Source: Proteobacteria bacterium UBA2133
Lineage (GTDB): Bacteria; Pseudomonadota; Gammaproteobacteria; Arenicellales; UBA868
Direction of reading: 5' to 3'
DNA length: 41,034 nucleotides
NCBI GenBank assembly: GCA_002327725.1
Contig: DCXP01000002.1
Location: 1 to 41,034 of the forward strand
Shown one piece after another: positions 7,009-15,766 of the stretch (its first letter is position 1; each line of letters opens with the position of its first letter). A program made the position numbers and the translations under genes. Below the pieces are notes generated by a model. The model did no database searches and was not told the DNA's origin. It was given only the letters and a program-made list of their open reading frames with translations.

Positions 7009-7881
7009 GTGCATTTTCAGGATCTGATCCTGCGTCTCCAGGCGTACTGGGCCGACCAGGGCTGCGTCGTCCTGCAGCCCTACGACATGGAAGTCGGCGC
7101 GGGCACCTTTCATACCGCGACCTTTCTCGCTGCGGTTGGACCCGAGCCGCTGCGGGCGGCTTATGTTCAGCCATCACGACGACCGACCGACGGTCGCTAC
7201 GGTGAGAACCCCAACCGGCTCCAACATTATTTTCAGTTTCAGGTCATCCTGAAGCCTTCACCAGACGACTTTCAGGAGCTTTATCTTGGCTCTCTGGAAA
7301 GTCTCGGCATCCGGTTTCACCAAGACGATGTTCGCTTTGTCGAAGACGACTGGGAATCGCCGACGCTTGGGGCCTGGGGGCTGGGATGGGAGGTCTGGCT
7401 GAATGGCATGGAAATCTCCCAGTTCACTTACTTCCAGCAGGTGGGCGGGCTCGACTGCCGGCCGGTGTCTGGCGAGATTACCTACGGGCTTGAACGAATT
7501 GCCCTGTACCTGCAGGGCGTAGACAGCGTGTTTGATCTGCGATGGAACGGGCGTTTCAACTATGGCGAGTTGTATCATCAGAACGAGGTGGAGCAGTCCG
7601 TATACAACTTCGAGCATGCAGATGTCGCGGTACTGCTGCGACAGTTCGAACACTGTGAAGCCGCGTGTCAGCACCTGCTTGAGCAGAAACTGCCGCTGCC
7701 CGCGTATGAACAGGTGCTGAAGGCATCACATACTTTCAATCTTCTGGACGCAAGGCACGCTATCAGCGTAACCGAACGGGCGCGCTATATTGGGCGGGTA
7801 CGCACTCTGGCCCGTGCGGTCGCTCAGTCGTATTTTGATGCCCGTGAGGCGCTCGGTTTTCCGCGCGGAGGCTCATCATGA
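7009..7881 (+). CDS. glyQ: Glycyl-tRNA synthetase alpha subunit
   Basis: The catalytic-core subunit of the bacterial alpha2-beta2 glycyl-tRNA synthetase, which charges tRNA-Gly. The 290-residue length is typical (E. coli 303). Recognisable blocks are the start FQDLILRLQAYWADQGC, QPYDMEVGAGTFHTATFL, YVQPSRRPTDGRYGENPNR (class II motif 2 region), LGWEVWLNGMEISQFTYFQQ, and TYGLERIALYLQG (motif 3 region). The start is GTG at 7009, which gives the usual family N-terminus. It overlaps glyS by 4 bp (ATGA) and opens an operon running to plsC. Its promoter has a consensus -10. Confidence 0.97.
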   Translation: MHFQDLILRLQAYWADQGCVVLQPYDMEVGAGTFHTATFLAAVGPEPLRAAYVQPSRRPTDGRYGENPNRLQHYFQFQVILKPSPDDFQELYLGSLESLGIRFHQDDVRFVEDDWESPTLGAWGLGWEVWLNGMEISQFTYFQQVGGLDCRPVSGEITYGLERIALYLQGVDSVFDLRWNGRFNYGELYHQNEVEQSVYNFEHADVAVLLRQFEHCEAACQHLLEQKLPLPAYEQVLKASHTFNLLDARHAISVTERARYIGRVRTLARAVAQSYFDAREALGFPRGGSS

Positions 7882-9989
7882 GTGGCAAACGGGGCGGCGC
7901 GGAGCTCCTCGTGGAACTCGGCACAGAAGAGTTGCCCCCGGCCGCACTCAGACCCCTCGGCGAGGCATTCGCGAAACTTCTGGCAGAGGCCCTGACCGAC
8001 GCCGGTCTTGCAGATCAGCCGGAGACCACTGGCTTTGCAAGCCCGAGACGGCTTGCAGTGCGTGTCGGGCAGGTGGCTAGAAAGGGCGCTGATCAGACCC
8101 GCGAGCGGCGCGGGCCGGCTTTAGCTGCTGCCTACGATGACAGTGGGCAGGCCACCGCGGCGGCGGCGGGCTTTGCGCGGTCCTGTGGTGTTGAGGTCAG
8201 TGAACTCACAACCCTGAGCACCGACCGGGGCGAATGGCTGGCGCACCGGGCGGTGATACCGGGCGCACCGGCAAAAGCACTCATTGGCTCGTGTATCCAG
8301 CAGGCGCTGGACAAACTGCCCGTACCGAAACGCATGCGCTGGGGTAACGGGACAGAAGAATTCGTACGTCCTGTGCATTGGCTGGTCGTCCTGCACGGCC
8401 GACAGGTCGTGCCGTGTACCGTCTTCGGCATTGCATCCGGGCGAATGAGTCGTGGTCACCGCTTCATGGGCCAGCAGGCAGTGCACATTGCGTCGGCTTC
8501 GGATTACGAGCATACCCTCAAAGACGAGGGCGCTGTCATTGCTGACTTTGCCGAGCGCGCCGCGATGATTGCGCAGCAGGTAACGCGTCTTGGGAAAAAG
8601 GCAGGCGGGCGGGCCGTGATCGATCGGGCGCTGCTGGAAACCGTGGCCGCCCTGGTGGAAAAACCGCATGCCCTGCTGGGCCGTTTTGACCCTGCCTTCC
8701 TCAAGGTGCCCCAGGAAGCCCTGGTCTCGTCCATGCGTGACCACCAGAAATATTTTCACGTTGTCGATGCCAAAGGCGCTCTGCTGCCGGCGTTTATCAC
8801 GGTCAGCAACATTCGCAGCAGCACGCCGGCGCGGGTCCGCGCGGGCAACGAAAGGGTGTTGAACGCCCGCCTGGCCGACGCGAAATTCTTCTGGGAAACC
8901 GATGCCGGCCAACCGCTTGCGACACGCGCCGATGAGCTCAAGAACGTCTTGTTCCACCACGCCCTTGGCAGTCTGGCGGACAAGACGCAGAGGGTGGAGA
9001 CCTTATCAAGCAGGATCGCCCAGGCGGTTGCTGCGCCCGAGCCGGTCTGCATTCGGGCCGCGGGCCTGTGCAAAGCCGATCTCGTAACCGGGATGGTAGG
9101 GGAATTCCCGGATCTGCAGGGCATCATGGGGCGCTATCTGGCAAAACATGATGGTGAGCCGGCAGCCGTCGCCCGGGCAATCGAGGAGCACTACCTGCCC
9201 CGACACGCAGGTGACACGCTGCCCAGAAGCGTAGCGGGGCAGGTACTGGCGCTCGCTGACCGGCTCGATACGCTTTTGGGTCTTTTTATCGCAGCAGAGG
9301 AACCCACGGGCGAGAAAGATCCCTACGGATTGCGCCGGGCGGCGCTTGGCGTCATCCGGATTCTGGTAGAGAAAAAGATCGATCTGGATATTGCCACTCT
9401 CATCGGCGACGCCGCCGATGGCTATGCGGCTGCCGGTCATCCGGCGGGCGGTCATGCCAAGTCGCAATGCCTCACCTTTATCCTGGAACGCTACCGGGCA
9501 TTCTACGCCACGCTGGGTTTTGCCCAGGACGAGATATCGGCGGTCCTCGAAGCCGGCGCCAGTCGTCCGCTGGATTTTGATCGCCGACTCAAAGCCATAT
9601 CCCGTTTTCGTCATCATCGTGACGCGCCGAGTCTGACTGCAGCCAACAAACGTATCCGTAACATCTTGAGAAAAAGTGAAGAAGCCATACCGGCACAGGT
9701 CAACCCGCAACTGCTGACCGAAGCTGCGGAGATCGCAGTGTCGCAGTCAATGCTGGAAACCGCAGGCGCGATCGCACCCGCAATCGCACGGGCAGACTAC
9801 GCTGCGGCGCTACGTGCCTTAGCCGGTCTTCGTCCGGTCGTCGATAGCTTCTTTGACGAGGTGATGGTCATGTCGCCCGATCCTGCGGTCCGGGCGAACC
9901 GCCTGGCTCTGCTGGGGCAGTTGAACCAGCTGTTTCTGGGTATCGCCGATATCTCGTTGTTACAAACGCCGGAGTCGGACGATGCATGA
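7878..9989 (+). CDS. glyS: Glycyl-tRNA synthetase beta subunit
   Basis: The tRNA-binding and accessory subunit paired with GlyQ; 703 residues, close to the E. coli 689. Typical features are the N-terminal LLVELGTEELPP, FASPRRLAVRV, MRWGNGTEEFVRPVHW, VPQEALVSSMRDHQKYF, the HD-like central domain, and the C-terminal anticodon-binding region with the block ending NKRIRNILRKS. Translation is coupled to glyQ through the ATGA overlap, which fits equimolar synthesis. The last 8 bp overlap the following MazG-like gene. The length is complete and no disruption is seen. Confidence 0.97.
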   Translation: MSGKRGGAELLVELGTEELPPAALRPLGEAFAKLLAEALTDAGLADQPETTGFASPRRLAVRVGQVARKGADQTRERRGPALAAAYDDSGQATAAAAGFARSCGVEVSELTTLSTDRGEWLAHRAVIPGAPAKALIGSCIQQALDKLPVPKRMRWGNGTEEFVRPVHWLVVLHGRQVVPCTVFGIASGRMSRGHRFMGQQAVHIASASDYEHTLKDEGAVIADFAERAAMIAQQVTRLGKKAGGRAVIDRALLETVAALVEKPHALLGRFDPAFLKVPQEALVSSMRDHQKYFHVVDAKGALLPAFITVSNIRSSTPARVRAGNERVLNARLADAKFFWETDAGQPLATRADELKNVLFHHALGSLADKTQRVETLSSRIAQAVAAPEPVCIRAAGLCKADLVTGMVGEFPDLQGIMGRYLAKHDGEPAAVARAIEEHYLPRHAGDTLPRSVAGQVLALADRLDTLLGLFIAAEEPTGEKDPYGLRRAALGVIRILVEKKIDLDIATLIGDAADGYAAAGHPAGGHAKSQCLTFILERYRAFYATLGFAQDEISAVLEAGASRPLDFDRRLKAISRFRHHRDAPSLTAANKRIRNILRKSEEAIPAQVNPQLLTEAAEIAVSQSMLETAGAIAPAIARADYAAALRALAGLRPVVDSFFDEVMVMSPDPAVRANRLALLGQLNQLFLGIADISLLQTPESDDA

Positions 9990-10320
9990 TCAGAGAAAAA
10001 ATTATGATGAGATGCTCGCGGCGGTGCAGTCATTTCATGACAAACATCAGTTACGCCGACACGGCGGCGAGGATCTGCCGTACCGGATTGCACTGATGGC
10101 GGAGGAGCTCGGCGAGATATCAGCCTGTGTTACCAAGGGGAAAACACGCGAAGCCCTGGCTGAGGAATGCGCAGACCTGCTGATACTGCTGATCGGTACC
10201 GCGATTGCCGGCGGCTTTAAACTCGACGGTGCCTTCTGGAGCAAGATGGATCGGCTGGCCGACCGCGAGAGCCGCCTCATTGACGGGCGAATCCGGGTTT
10301 CGGAATTTCAGGAAAGATAA
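9982..10320 (+). CDS. MazG-like nucleotide pyrophosphohydrolase
   Basis: A single-domain, all-alpha NTP pyrophosphohydrolase-like protein of 112 residues. The metal-binding signature of the MazG/dUTPase superfamily is present: MAEELGEIS (E-E-x-x-E) around residues 33-41, and EECADLLILLIG (E-x-x-D) around residues 55-66. Known single-domain relatives remove pyrophosphate from non-canonical or excess nucleoside triphosphates; the substrate here is unknown. It overlaps the end of glyS by 8 bp and ends directly against gmhB (TAA then ATG), so it is an integral member of the operon. In the familiar Pseudomonas arrangement gmhB follows glyS directly, so this is an insertion relative to that order. 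Confidence 0.8.
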   Translation: MHDQRKNYDEMLAAVQSFHDKHQLRRHGGEDLPYRIALMAEELGEISACVTKGKTREALAEECADLLILLIGTAIAGGFKLDGAFWSKMDRLADRESRLIDGRIRVSEFQER

Positions 10321-10929
10321 ATGAAGCCCGGCCTGGTGATAATCGATCGAGATGGCGTCATCAATTTTGATTCAGACGCCTACATCAAATCTGTTTCGGA
10401 ATGGGCTGCCATTCCGGGGAGTCTCGAGGCGCTCGCGAGACTTTCACGAGCAGACTACCGGGTCGTTGTTGCCACCAACCAGTCGGGCATTGCCCGCGGA
10501 CTATTCGACATGGAAACGCTCAACCGCATCCATCAGAAAATGACCAATGCGTTGAGTGAACACGGTGGGCGGATCGACGCGATCTTTTTCTGTCCGCACG
10601 GGCCAGATGATGGCTGTGACTGCCGTAAACCCGAACCGGGGCTGCTGCACGAAATCATTGAGCGTCTGAAGGTGGGGCTTGTGGGCGTACCGGTTGTCGG
10701 TGATTCATTGCGGGACCTTGAAAGCGCTGAGGCCACTGGCGCGCTCCCAATTCTGGTCAGGACCGGCAAGGGACTGCGGACTTGGCCGAAGCTGGAAGCG
10801 GCGCAGGCCACAGGAAGCCTTTTGCAAACCTGTGTTTTCGATGACCTTGCCGCCTTCGCCGAGAACTTGCTCCGGGGCAATCTTGAGAACGCGATCGCGG
10901 CTTGTCGCGGGCAGGCCGCCGCCGATTAA
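10321..10929 (+). CDS. gmhB: D-glycero-beta-D-manno-heptose-1,7-bisphosphate 7-phosphatase
   Basis: A HAD-superfamily phosphatase of LPS inner-core heptose synthesis; it removes the 7-phosphate from heptose bisphosphate in the cytoplasm. The 202 residues contain HAD motif I DRDGVIN (nucleophile and acid Asp, about 9-15), motif II VVATNQSGIARG, the structural zinc loop CPHGPDDGCDCRKP (Cys-His-Cys-Cys), and motif III/IV VPVVGDSLRDLESA. These features separate GmhB from histidinol phosphatase on context. The start abuts the stop of the MazG-like gene. Together with plsC downstream it links this operon to outer-membrane lipid supply. Confidence 0.92.
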   Translation: MKPGLVIIDRDGVINFDSDAYIKSVSEWAAIPGSLEALARLSRADYRVVVATNQSGIARGLFDMETLNRIHQKMTNALSEHGGRIDAIFFCPHGPDDGCDCRKPEPGLLHEIIERLKVGLVGVPVVGDSLRDLESAEATGALPILVRTGKGLRTWPKLEAAQATGSLLQTCVFDDLAAFAENLLRGNLENAIAACRGQAAAD

Positions 10930-10950
10930 CAGATTCGCGCCTGTCGCCCG

Positions 10951-11700
10951 ATGATCTGGGTCCGTTCCGCCATTTTCTTCGCCGGCATGGCCGTTTCGGC
11001 GGTACTTTTCTGTCCGGTCGCGCTGCTTTCCTGGCCTGTGCCCCCGGTCAGGCGGATGCGCATCATTGGTCTGTGGGCGCGCTTCATCTGCCGGTGGCTC
11101 GCCCTGACCTGCGGACTGCGCCATCAGGTAGAGGGTCTTGAGCATCTGCCGGCAACGCCTGGGGTCATCCTCTCGAAACATCAGTCGGCCTGGGAGACCA
11201 TCATGTTTCAGGTGATCTTTCCCCCACAGACCTGGGCGCTCAAACGGGAGGCTTTGTGGCTGCCGTTTTTTGGATGGGGGCTTGCGGCAACCAGTCCTAT
11301 TGCAGTCGACCGAAGCACCCCGGTGCGGGCGCTCGACCGGCTGTTACGCCAGGGGCGAGAAAAACTGGCCCAAGGCCGCTGGGTGGTGATCTTTCCTGAG
11401 GGCACCCGCATGGCGCCGGGCGAGCAGGGCGCATTCCACCCGGGCGGCGCAATGCTCGCCGTTAAGGCCGGGGTCGATGTGCTGCCGGTGGCGCATGATG
11501 CGGGTTGCTACTGGGCACGGCGCGGCTTTCTGAAAAAACCCGGGGTGATCCGGGTCCGTATCGGACCGCCGATTAAGACCGAGTCGAAAAAAGCGCGTGC
11601 CGTAAACGACGAGGCCAGAGACTGGATAGAAGGCGCTATGACGACTCTTCTGGGTGCCCCGGAAAAACCGGTTGATCCCGGAAAACAAAAAGCCGCCTAA
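10951..11700 (+). CDS. plsC: 1-acyl-sn-glycerol-3-phosphate acyltransferase family protein
   Basis: An inner-membrane acyltransferase of the PlsC family, which makes phosphatidic acid from lysophosphatidic acid. The 249 residues begin with a hydrophobic segment (about residues 5-30). Acyltransferase motif I is SKHQSAWET, in which the usual HX4D is HX4E, a form also common in proteins annotated lysophospholipid acyltransferase next to gmhB. Motif III is FPEGTRMAPGE, and VDRST/RALDRLL matches the motif II region. It ends the glyQ operon, 21 bp after gmhB, and is convergent with rsmA (6 bp between the stops). An alternative is a related acyltransferase with another acceptor. Confidence 0.85.
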   Translation: MIWVRSAIFFAGMAVSAVLFCPVALLSWPVPPVRRMRIIGLWARFICRWLALTCGLRHQVEGLEHLPATPGVILSKHQSAWETIMFQVIFPPQTWALKREALWLPFFGWGLAATSPIAVDRSTPVRALDRLLRQGREKLAQGRWVVIFPEGTRMAPGEQGAFHPGGAMLAVKAGVDVLPVAHDAGCYWARRGFLKKPGVIRVRIGPPIKTESKKARAVNDEARDWIEGAMTTLLGAPEKPVDPGKQKAA

Positions 11701-11706
11701 ACCGCT

Positions 11707-12510
11707 TTAGTGACTTTTCTCATTTAGCGCAGCGAGTCGGGCAAAGCCTTCCACCGGAACTTTTTCCGGTCGTATTCCGGGATCAAGTCCAGCCTCAACA
11801 ATTACAGACTCGCCACAAAGCCCCTTTAAGGTGTTGCGCAAGGTTTTGCGTCGTTGCGAAAAGGCCTGCCGAACAAGAGCCTCAAAAGCATCATCAGCCA
11901 CCACTGGGCCCAGCGCGACTGGCCGAGGCTTAAACGCGACCACACTGGACCACACCTTTGGTGGCGGGGTAAAGGCATCCGGACCCACATCAAATAGCTG
12001 ATTTGTTTGGAAAAGCCGACTCACCATGACCGTCAGCCGCCCGTAATCCTTACCGCCAGGTGGCGCCGTTAAACGTTGGGCGACCTCTTTTTGCACCATA
12101 AACACCATTCGATCGATCTTATCGCGCTGCGACAAAAGGTGGATTATTAAAGCGGTCGAGATGTTGTAGGGCAGGTTGCCGACGAGAACGACGCATCCGT
12201 CTGGATGGATATCCCGAAGCGCTAAAGTCAGGGCATCCTGTTCGTGAATATGAATCTCTTTTTGTGAGGCGTAGCGCTCGCGCAGCATTGCCACCAGGTC
12301 GCGGTCGATCTCGACAAGATGCAATTCATTTTCGCCGGCGCCAAGCCGATCACTGAGCGCGCCGAGACCCGGACCGATCTCGCAGAGGGTCTCTCCTGGC
12401 CGCGCGCCAATACTGTCGGCGATCCGGTCAATGACGCCCCGGTCATTCAGAAAATGCTGGCCGAAACGTTTCCGGGCCCGCCCAGGCCCGGGCCTTTCAG
12501 GAGCAACCAC
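11707..12510 (-). CDS. rsmA: 16S rRNA (adenine(1518)-N(6)/adenine(1519)-N(6))-dimethyltransferase
   Basis: KsgA/RsmA dimethylates two adjacent adenines in helix 45 of 16S rRNA late in 30S assembly. The 267 residues include KRFGQHFLNDRGVIDRI at the N-terminus, the SAM-binding motif CEIGPGLGALSDRL, the catalytic NLPYNIST (motif IV), and a C-terminal helical domain with FSQRRKTLRNTLKG. Its start overlaps the 3' end of pdxA by 14 bp, indicating coupling. In many gammaproteobacteria the order is surA-pdxA-rsmA-apaG-apaH; here only pdxA and rsmA remain together. Confidence 0.96.
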   Translation of the reverse strand: MVAPERPGPGRARKRFGQHFLNDRGVIDRIADSIGARPGETLCEIGPGLGALSDRLGAGENELHLVEIDRDLVAMLRERYASQKEIHIHEQDALTLALRDIHPDGCVVLVGNLPYNISTALIIHLLSQRDKIDRMVFMVQKEVAQRLTAPPGGKDYGRLTVMVSRLFQTNQLFDVGPDAFTPPPKVWSSVVAFKPRPVALGPVVADDAFEALVRQAFSQRRKTLRNTLKGLCGESVIVEAGLDPGIRPEKVPVEGFARLAALNEKSH

Positions 12511-13468
12511 CGCTTAGCCGTACTGCAAGTGCCACCGCACGGACCAGGCTCGCGACCTGTGCCCGGCCGGTTCCCGCAAGATCAAGCGCGGTGCCGTGGT
12601 CCACAGACGTGCGCACAAACGGCAGACCGAGGGTGATGTTGACCACCTCACCGAATCCCGCGTGTTTGATTACGGGCAGGCCCTGGTCGTGAAACATGGC
12701 GACGACAACGTCGAGCTCTTTCAGGTGCTGCTGGGTAAAAGCAGTATCGGCGGGCAGGGGGCCCCGCAGAACAAGGCCCTCGGCGCTCAGCAGGTCGATG
12801 ACAGGCGCGATGACTTCCTGTTCTTCCGGGCCCAGGTAGCCCGCCTCGCCCGCATGCGGGTTAAGCCCGCAGACCCCAATCACCGGCGCCGCGATACCAA
12901 AACGGGTACGAAGGTCTGCATCGACTACGCGCAGCACGGCTTCCAGATTCTCTCGGGTGACTGCGCCGGGCACCTCACTCAGCGGCAGGTGAATCGTTAC
13001 GAGCGCTACGCGCAGGTCGTCGGTCGCAAGCATCATGACGGGGGTTTCCACCCCCGCGCGCTGCGCCAGAAATTCCGTATGGCCGACAAAATCGTTGCCT
13101 GCTTCGATGAGTGTGCTTTTCTGGACAGGCGCGGTCACCATGCCGGAAAACGCGCCGCTAAGGCAGCCGTCCGTTGCCGCGGTCAGCATTTCGATGACAT
13201 AGGGCGCATTTGCGGTATCGAGTTTCCCGGGCAGGGCCGGCACATTGAGTGCAACGGGCAAAAGCGTCGCCTCCCCACCGGGGGCGATGAGGGTGTTGTC
13301 TTTAAGTGCCAGAGGCAAGTTGAGAAGCGCAGCCCGCTCGAGCAGCAGGTCGGGATCAGCCGCAATAGAAAGCGTGCCGGCCAACGGCTGCTGCAGCAAC
13401 TGCACCGTAAGTTCTGGACCGACGCCGGCCGGTTCACCCGTCGTCAGTATGAGGGGAGGGGTCATCAT
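12497..13468 (-). CDS. pdxA: 4-hydroxythreonine-4-phosphate dehydrogenase
   Basis: A vitamin B6 (pyridoxal phosphate) biosynthesis enzyme that oxidises 4-phosphohydroxy-L-threonine with NAD(P). The 323 residues are typical. Visible are TTGEPAGVGPEL at the N-terminus and the three metal-ligand His blocks FVGHTEFLA, GLNPHAGEAG and MFHDQGLPVIK, and the C-terminal VRTSVDHGTALDLAGTG. The start codon is the first of two tandem ATGs; the ribosome binding site is weak. It overlaps rsmA by 14 bp. The usual upstream neighbour surA is absent. Confidence 0.95.
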   Translation of the reverse strand: MMTPPLILTTGEPAGVGPELTVQLLQQPLAGTLSIAADPDLLLERAALLNLPLALKDNTLIAPGGEATLLPVALNVPALPGKLDTANAPYVIEMLTAATDGCLSGAFSGMVTAPVQKSTLIEAGNDFVGHTEFLAQRAGVETPVMMLATDDLRVALVTIHLPLSEVPGAVTRENLEAVLRVVDADLRTRFGIAAPVIGVCGLNPHAGEAGYLGPEEQEVIAPVIDLLSAEGLVLRGPLPADTAFTQQHLKELDVVVAMFHDQGLPVIKHAGFGEVVNITLGLPFVRTSVDHGTALDLAGTGRAQVASLVRAVALAVRLSGGCS

Positions 13469-13518
13469 GGTGACCGCGGTCAGGGTGGCGCCGGATCGGT
13501 GAGGCGAACCTGCACCGC

Positions 13519-13824
13519 TTACTGGACGATCTCGCCTTTGTCGTTATCAACCATCACCGGGTTATCAAAGAACTGTATATCGGGCTTTGAGTACCGCCCG
13601 GTAATCCAGGCGATTCGCTCGTCGTCAAACCAATGCTTGGCATTTTCCATGGTGTCAAAGCAATACACGCCTCCGGCCCGATGGCACTCAAGGTCCGCGA
13701 GGTAGTTCTTTCTGATAAGACCCGGGGTGTCCTGATACATCGGCGCGGTCTCGAGGAATTTTTCCTTGAGCGTTGCTGCATCGAGATCTGAAGAAATTGG
13801 GAATGTCACGAGCACAATAATCAT
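13519..13824 (-). CDS. YdhR-like putative monooxygenase (dimeric alpha/beta barrel)
   Basis: A 101-residue protein, the same length as E. coli YdhR. The HRAGGVYCFDTMENAKHWF block (about residues 48-66) matches the AGG-x-Y-x-F signature of that family. YdhR-type proteins form dimeric ferredoxin-like barrels and are thought to be monooxygenases on aromatic compounds, though activity is rarely shown. No signal peptide is present. It lies 50 bp upstream of pdxA on the same strand and 43 bp downstream of glmS, so it may share a transcript, but no functional link is evident. Confidence 0.65.
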   Translation of the reverse strand: MIIVLVTFPISSDLDAATLKEKFLETAPMYQDTPGLIRKNYLADLECHRAGGVYCFDTMENAKHWFDDERIAWITGRYSKPDIQFFDNPVMVDNDKGEIVQ

Positions 13825-13866
13825 GATGCCTCCACCGATCCATTTACGCTGCGATACCGTCTCACC

Positions 13867-15696
13867 TTACTCCACCGTGACCGACTTCGCCAGGTTACGC
13901 GGCTTGTCCACATCCGTACCCTTGATCAGCGCGACGTGATACGACAGCAGTTGCAACGGCACGGTGTAGATGATCGGTGCAATTGCGCTGTCTACCGGAG
14001 CCACCTGCAGTATCCGCACATCCTCGCTTTCGACAAGACCCGAGCCGGGATCTGCAAACAGAAATAGCCGGCCGCCTCGTGCCCGAACCTCCTCGAGGTT
14101 GGATTTCAGTTTCTCGATCAGAAGATCGTTGGGCGCTACCGCGACCACCGGCATCTTTTCATCGACCAGGGCGAGCGGTCCATGCTTGAGCTCTCCCGCC
14201 GGATAGGCTTCGGCATGGATGTAGGAGATTTCCTTGAGCTTGAGCGCACCTTCCATAGCGATCGGAAAATGTGCGCCCCTTCCGAGAAACAGCGCATGTT
14301 CTTTGTCGCCGAAAACCCGTGCCATGTCCGCCACCGCACCCTCCATGGTCAGCACTGACTCCAGCGCTGCGGGCAGGGTGCGTATCTGGCGCACCACGTG
14401 AGCCTCAAAGCCCGCATCGAAACCCCGGCGCCGCGACAACACCAGCGCCAGCAGCAACAGACCCGTCATGGCACTGACGAAAGTCTTGGTTGAGGCCACT
14501 CCCACCTCAGGCCCGCAATGGGTCATGAAGGCAAGATCGGATTCACGCACCAGAGAGGACTCGGGCACATTACAGATGACCAAAGAGCCGGCGATCCTCT
14601 GGCGGGTTGCTTCCTCGAGCGCGGCGAGCGTATCCGCGGTCTCGCCGGACTGGGAAATCGTTACCACCAGGGTGCCTTCCCGAGGGGCGTGCCGGCGATA
14701 GCGGTATTCACTCGCCACCTCGACCTCACAGGGGATCCCGACGTACTCCAGCCAGTGCTGTGCTACCAGTCCGGCATGGTAACTGGTGCCGCAGGCAATG
14801 ATCTGGATCTGCCGCGTGGTCTCGAAAATCTCCCGCGCCCGGGTGCCGAAAGATTCCTCCAGGACATGGTCACCCAGCAGGCGGCCTTCCAGGGTATCCG
14901 CGACGGCTCGGGGCTGTTCGTGGATTTCCTTTTGCATAAAGTGGCGGTATTCGCCGAGCTCCGCACTGTCACCTGATTGCGTGCTGGTATGTACCGCCCG
15001 TTCAACGACCTGGCCGGCGCGGTCACGGATGAGACACTCCGTCCCACGAATATCCGCAACGTCACCGTTTTCGAGCACCTGGTACTCCCGCGTCACCGTC
15101 AGCAGCGCGTTGATATCCGACGCCACAAAGTTCTCGCCATCGGCACGGCCCAGCAGCAGCGGGGGGCCCTGGCGGGCAGCGACGAGCCGCGCGGGTTCGC
15201 CAGCATGGACCACGGCGAGCGCAAAACTGCCGTGTAACTCGGCCATCGTGGCGCGCACAGCAGCAGCGAGATCCAGCCCGTCCTGCAGGTGCAGGTACAC
15301 CTGATGCACCACGACCTCGGTATCGGTTTCCGAGGTGAAGCTAAGGCCCGCTGCACGTTGCGCATCGCGCAGGGACTCGTGGTTTTCGACAATCCCATTG
15401 CAGACCAGCGCCAGCGCCCCGTTGCAGATATGCGGATGCGCGTTGGGTTTGGTGACGCCGCCGTGCGTTGCCCAGCGGGTGTGGGCGATCCCGGTCGCGC
15501 CGGCCAGCGGTGCCTGACGCAGCGCCTGCTCGAGTTCACTGACTTTGCCGACCGTTCTCGCTCGCTCCAGCTCACCCGCCGGATTGATCACAACCACCCC
15601 GGCAGAGTCGTAGCCGCGGTACTCGAGGCGACGCAGGCCTTCGAGCAGAAAACCGCTCGCTTCAGAGGTCCTGACCGCTCCGACAATACCGCACAT
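13867..15696 (-). CDS. glmS: Glutamine-fructose-6-phosphate aminotransferase (isomerizing)
   Basis: Makes glucosamine-6-phosphate from fructose-6-phosphate and glutamine, the first committed step to UDP-GlcNAc for peptidoglycan and LPS. The 609 residues equal the E. coli length. The N-terminal glutaminase has the nucleophile Cys directly after Met (MCGIVG), with RRLEYRGYDSAG and TRWATHGG. Two SIS sugar-isomerase domains follow, with CGTSYHAG, SQSGETADT, STKTFVSA and AEAYPAGELKHGPLAL. The C-terminus is PRNLAKSVTVE, as in the family. It lies downstream of glmU with 68 bp between, which contain a possible hairpin. Confidence 0.98.
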   Translation of the reverse strand: MCGIVGAVRTSEASGFLLEGLRRLEYRGYDSAGVVVINPAGELERARTVGKVSELEQALRQAPLAGATGIAHTRWATHGGVTKPNAHPHICNGALALVCNGIVENHESLRDAQRAAGLSFTSETDTEVVVHQVYLHLQDGLDLAAAVRATMAELHGSFALAVVHAGEPARLVAARQGPPLLLGRADGENFVASDINALLTVTREYQVLENGDVADIRGTECLIRDRAGQVVERAVHTSTQSGDSAELGEYRHFMQKEIHEQPRAVADTLEGRLLGDHVLEESFGTRAREIFETTRQIQIIACGTSYHAGLVAQHWLEYVGIPCEVEVASEYRYRRHAPREGTLVVTISQSGETADTLAALEEATRQRIAGSLVICNVPESSLVRESDLAFMTHCGPEVGVASTKTFVSAMTGLLLLALVLSRRRGFDAGFEAHVVRQIRTLPAALESVLTMEGAVADMARVFGDKEHALFLGRGAHFPIAMEGALKLKEISYIHAEAYPAGELKHGPLALVDEKMPVVAVAPNDLLIEKLKSNLEEVRARGGRLFLFADPGSGLVESEDVRILQVAPVDSAIAPIIYTVPLQLLSYHVALIKGTDVDKPRNLAKSVTVE

Positions 15697-15727
15697 AAGT
15701 TTGTTTACTCTTTAAGCAAGCTCTGCA

Positions 15728-15766
15728 GATCCGGCGGTTCATCGCCCCGCGAGCCACAACCGGATC
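15728..15766. repeat. Inverted repeat in the glmU-glmS gap
   Basis: GATCCGG (15728-15734) and CCGGATC (15760-15766) could form a 7-bp stem with a 25-nt loop in the glmUS messenger, starting at the glmU stop codon and ending about 32 nt before the glmS ATG. In enterobacteria this gap is the target of small-RNA control and mRNA processing (GlmY/GlmZ, RNase E); whether that applies here cannot be read from the sequence. Confidence 0.35.
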
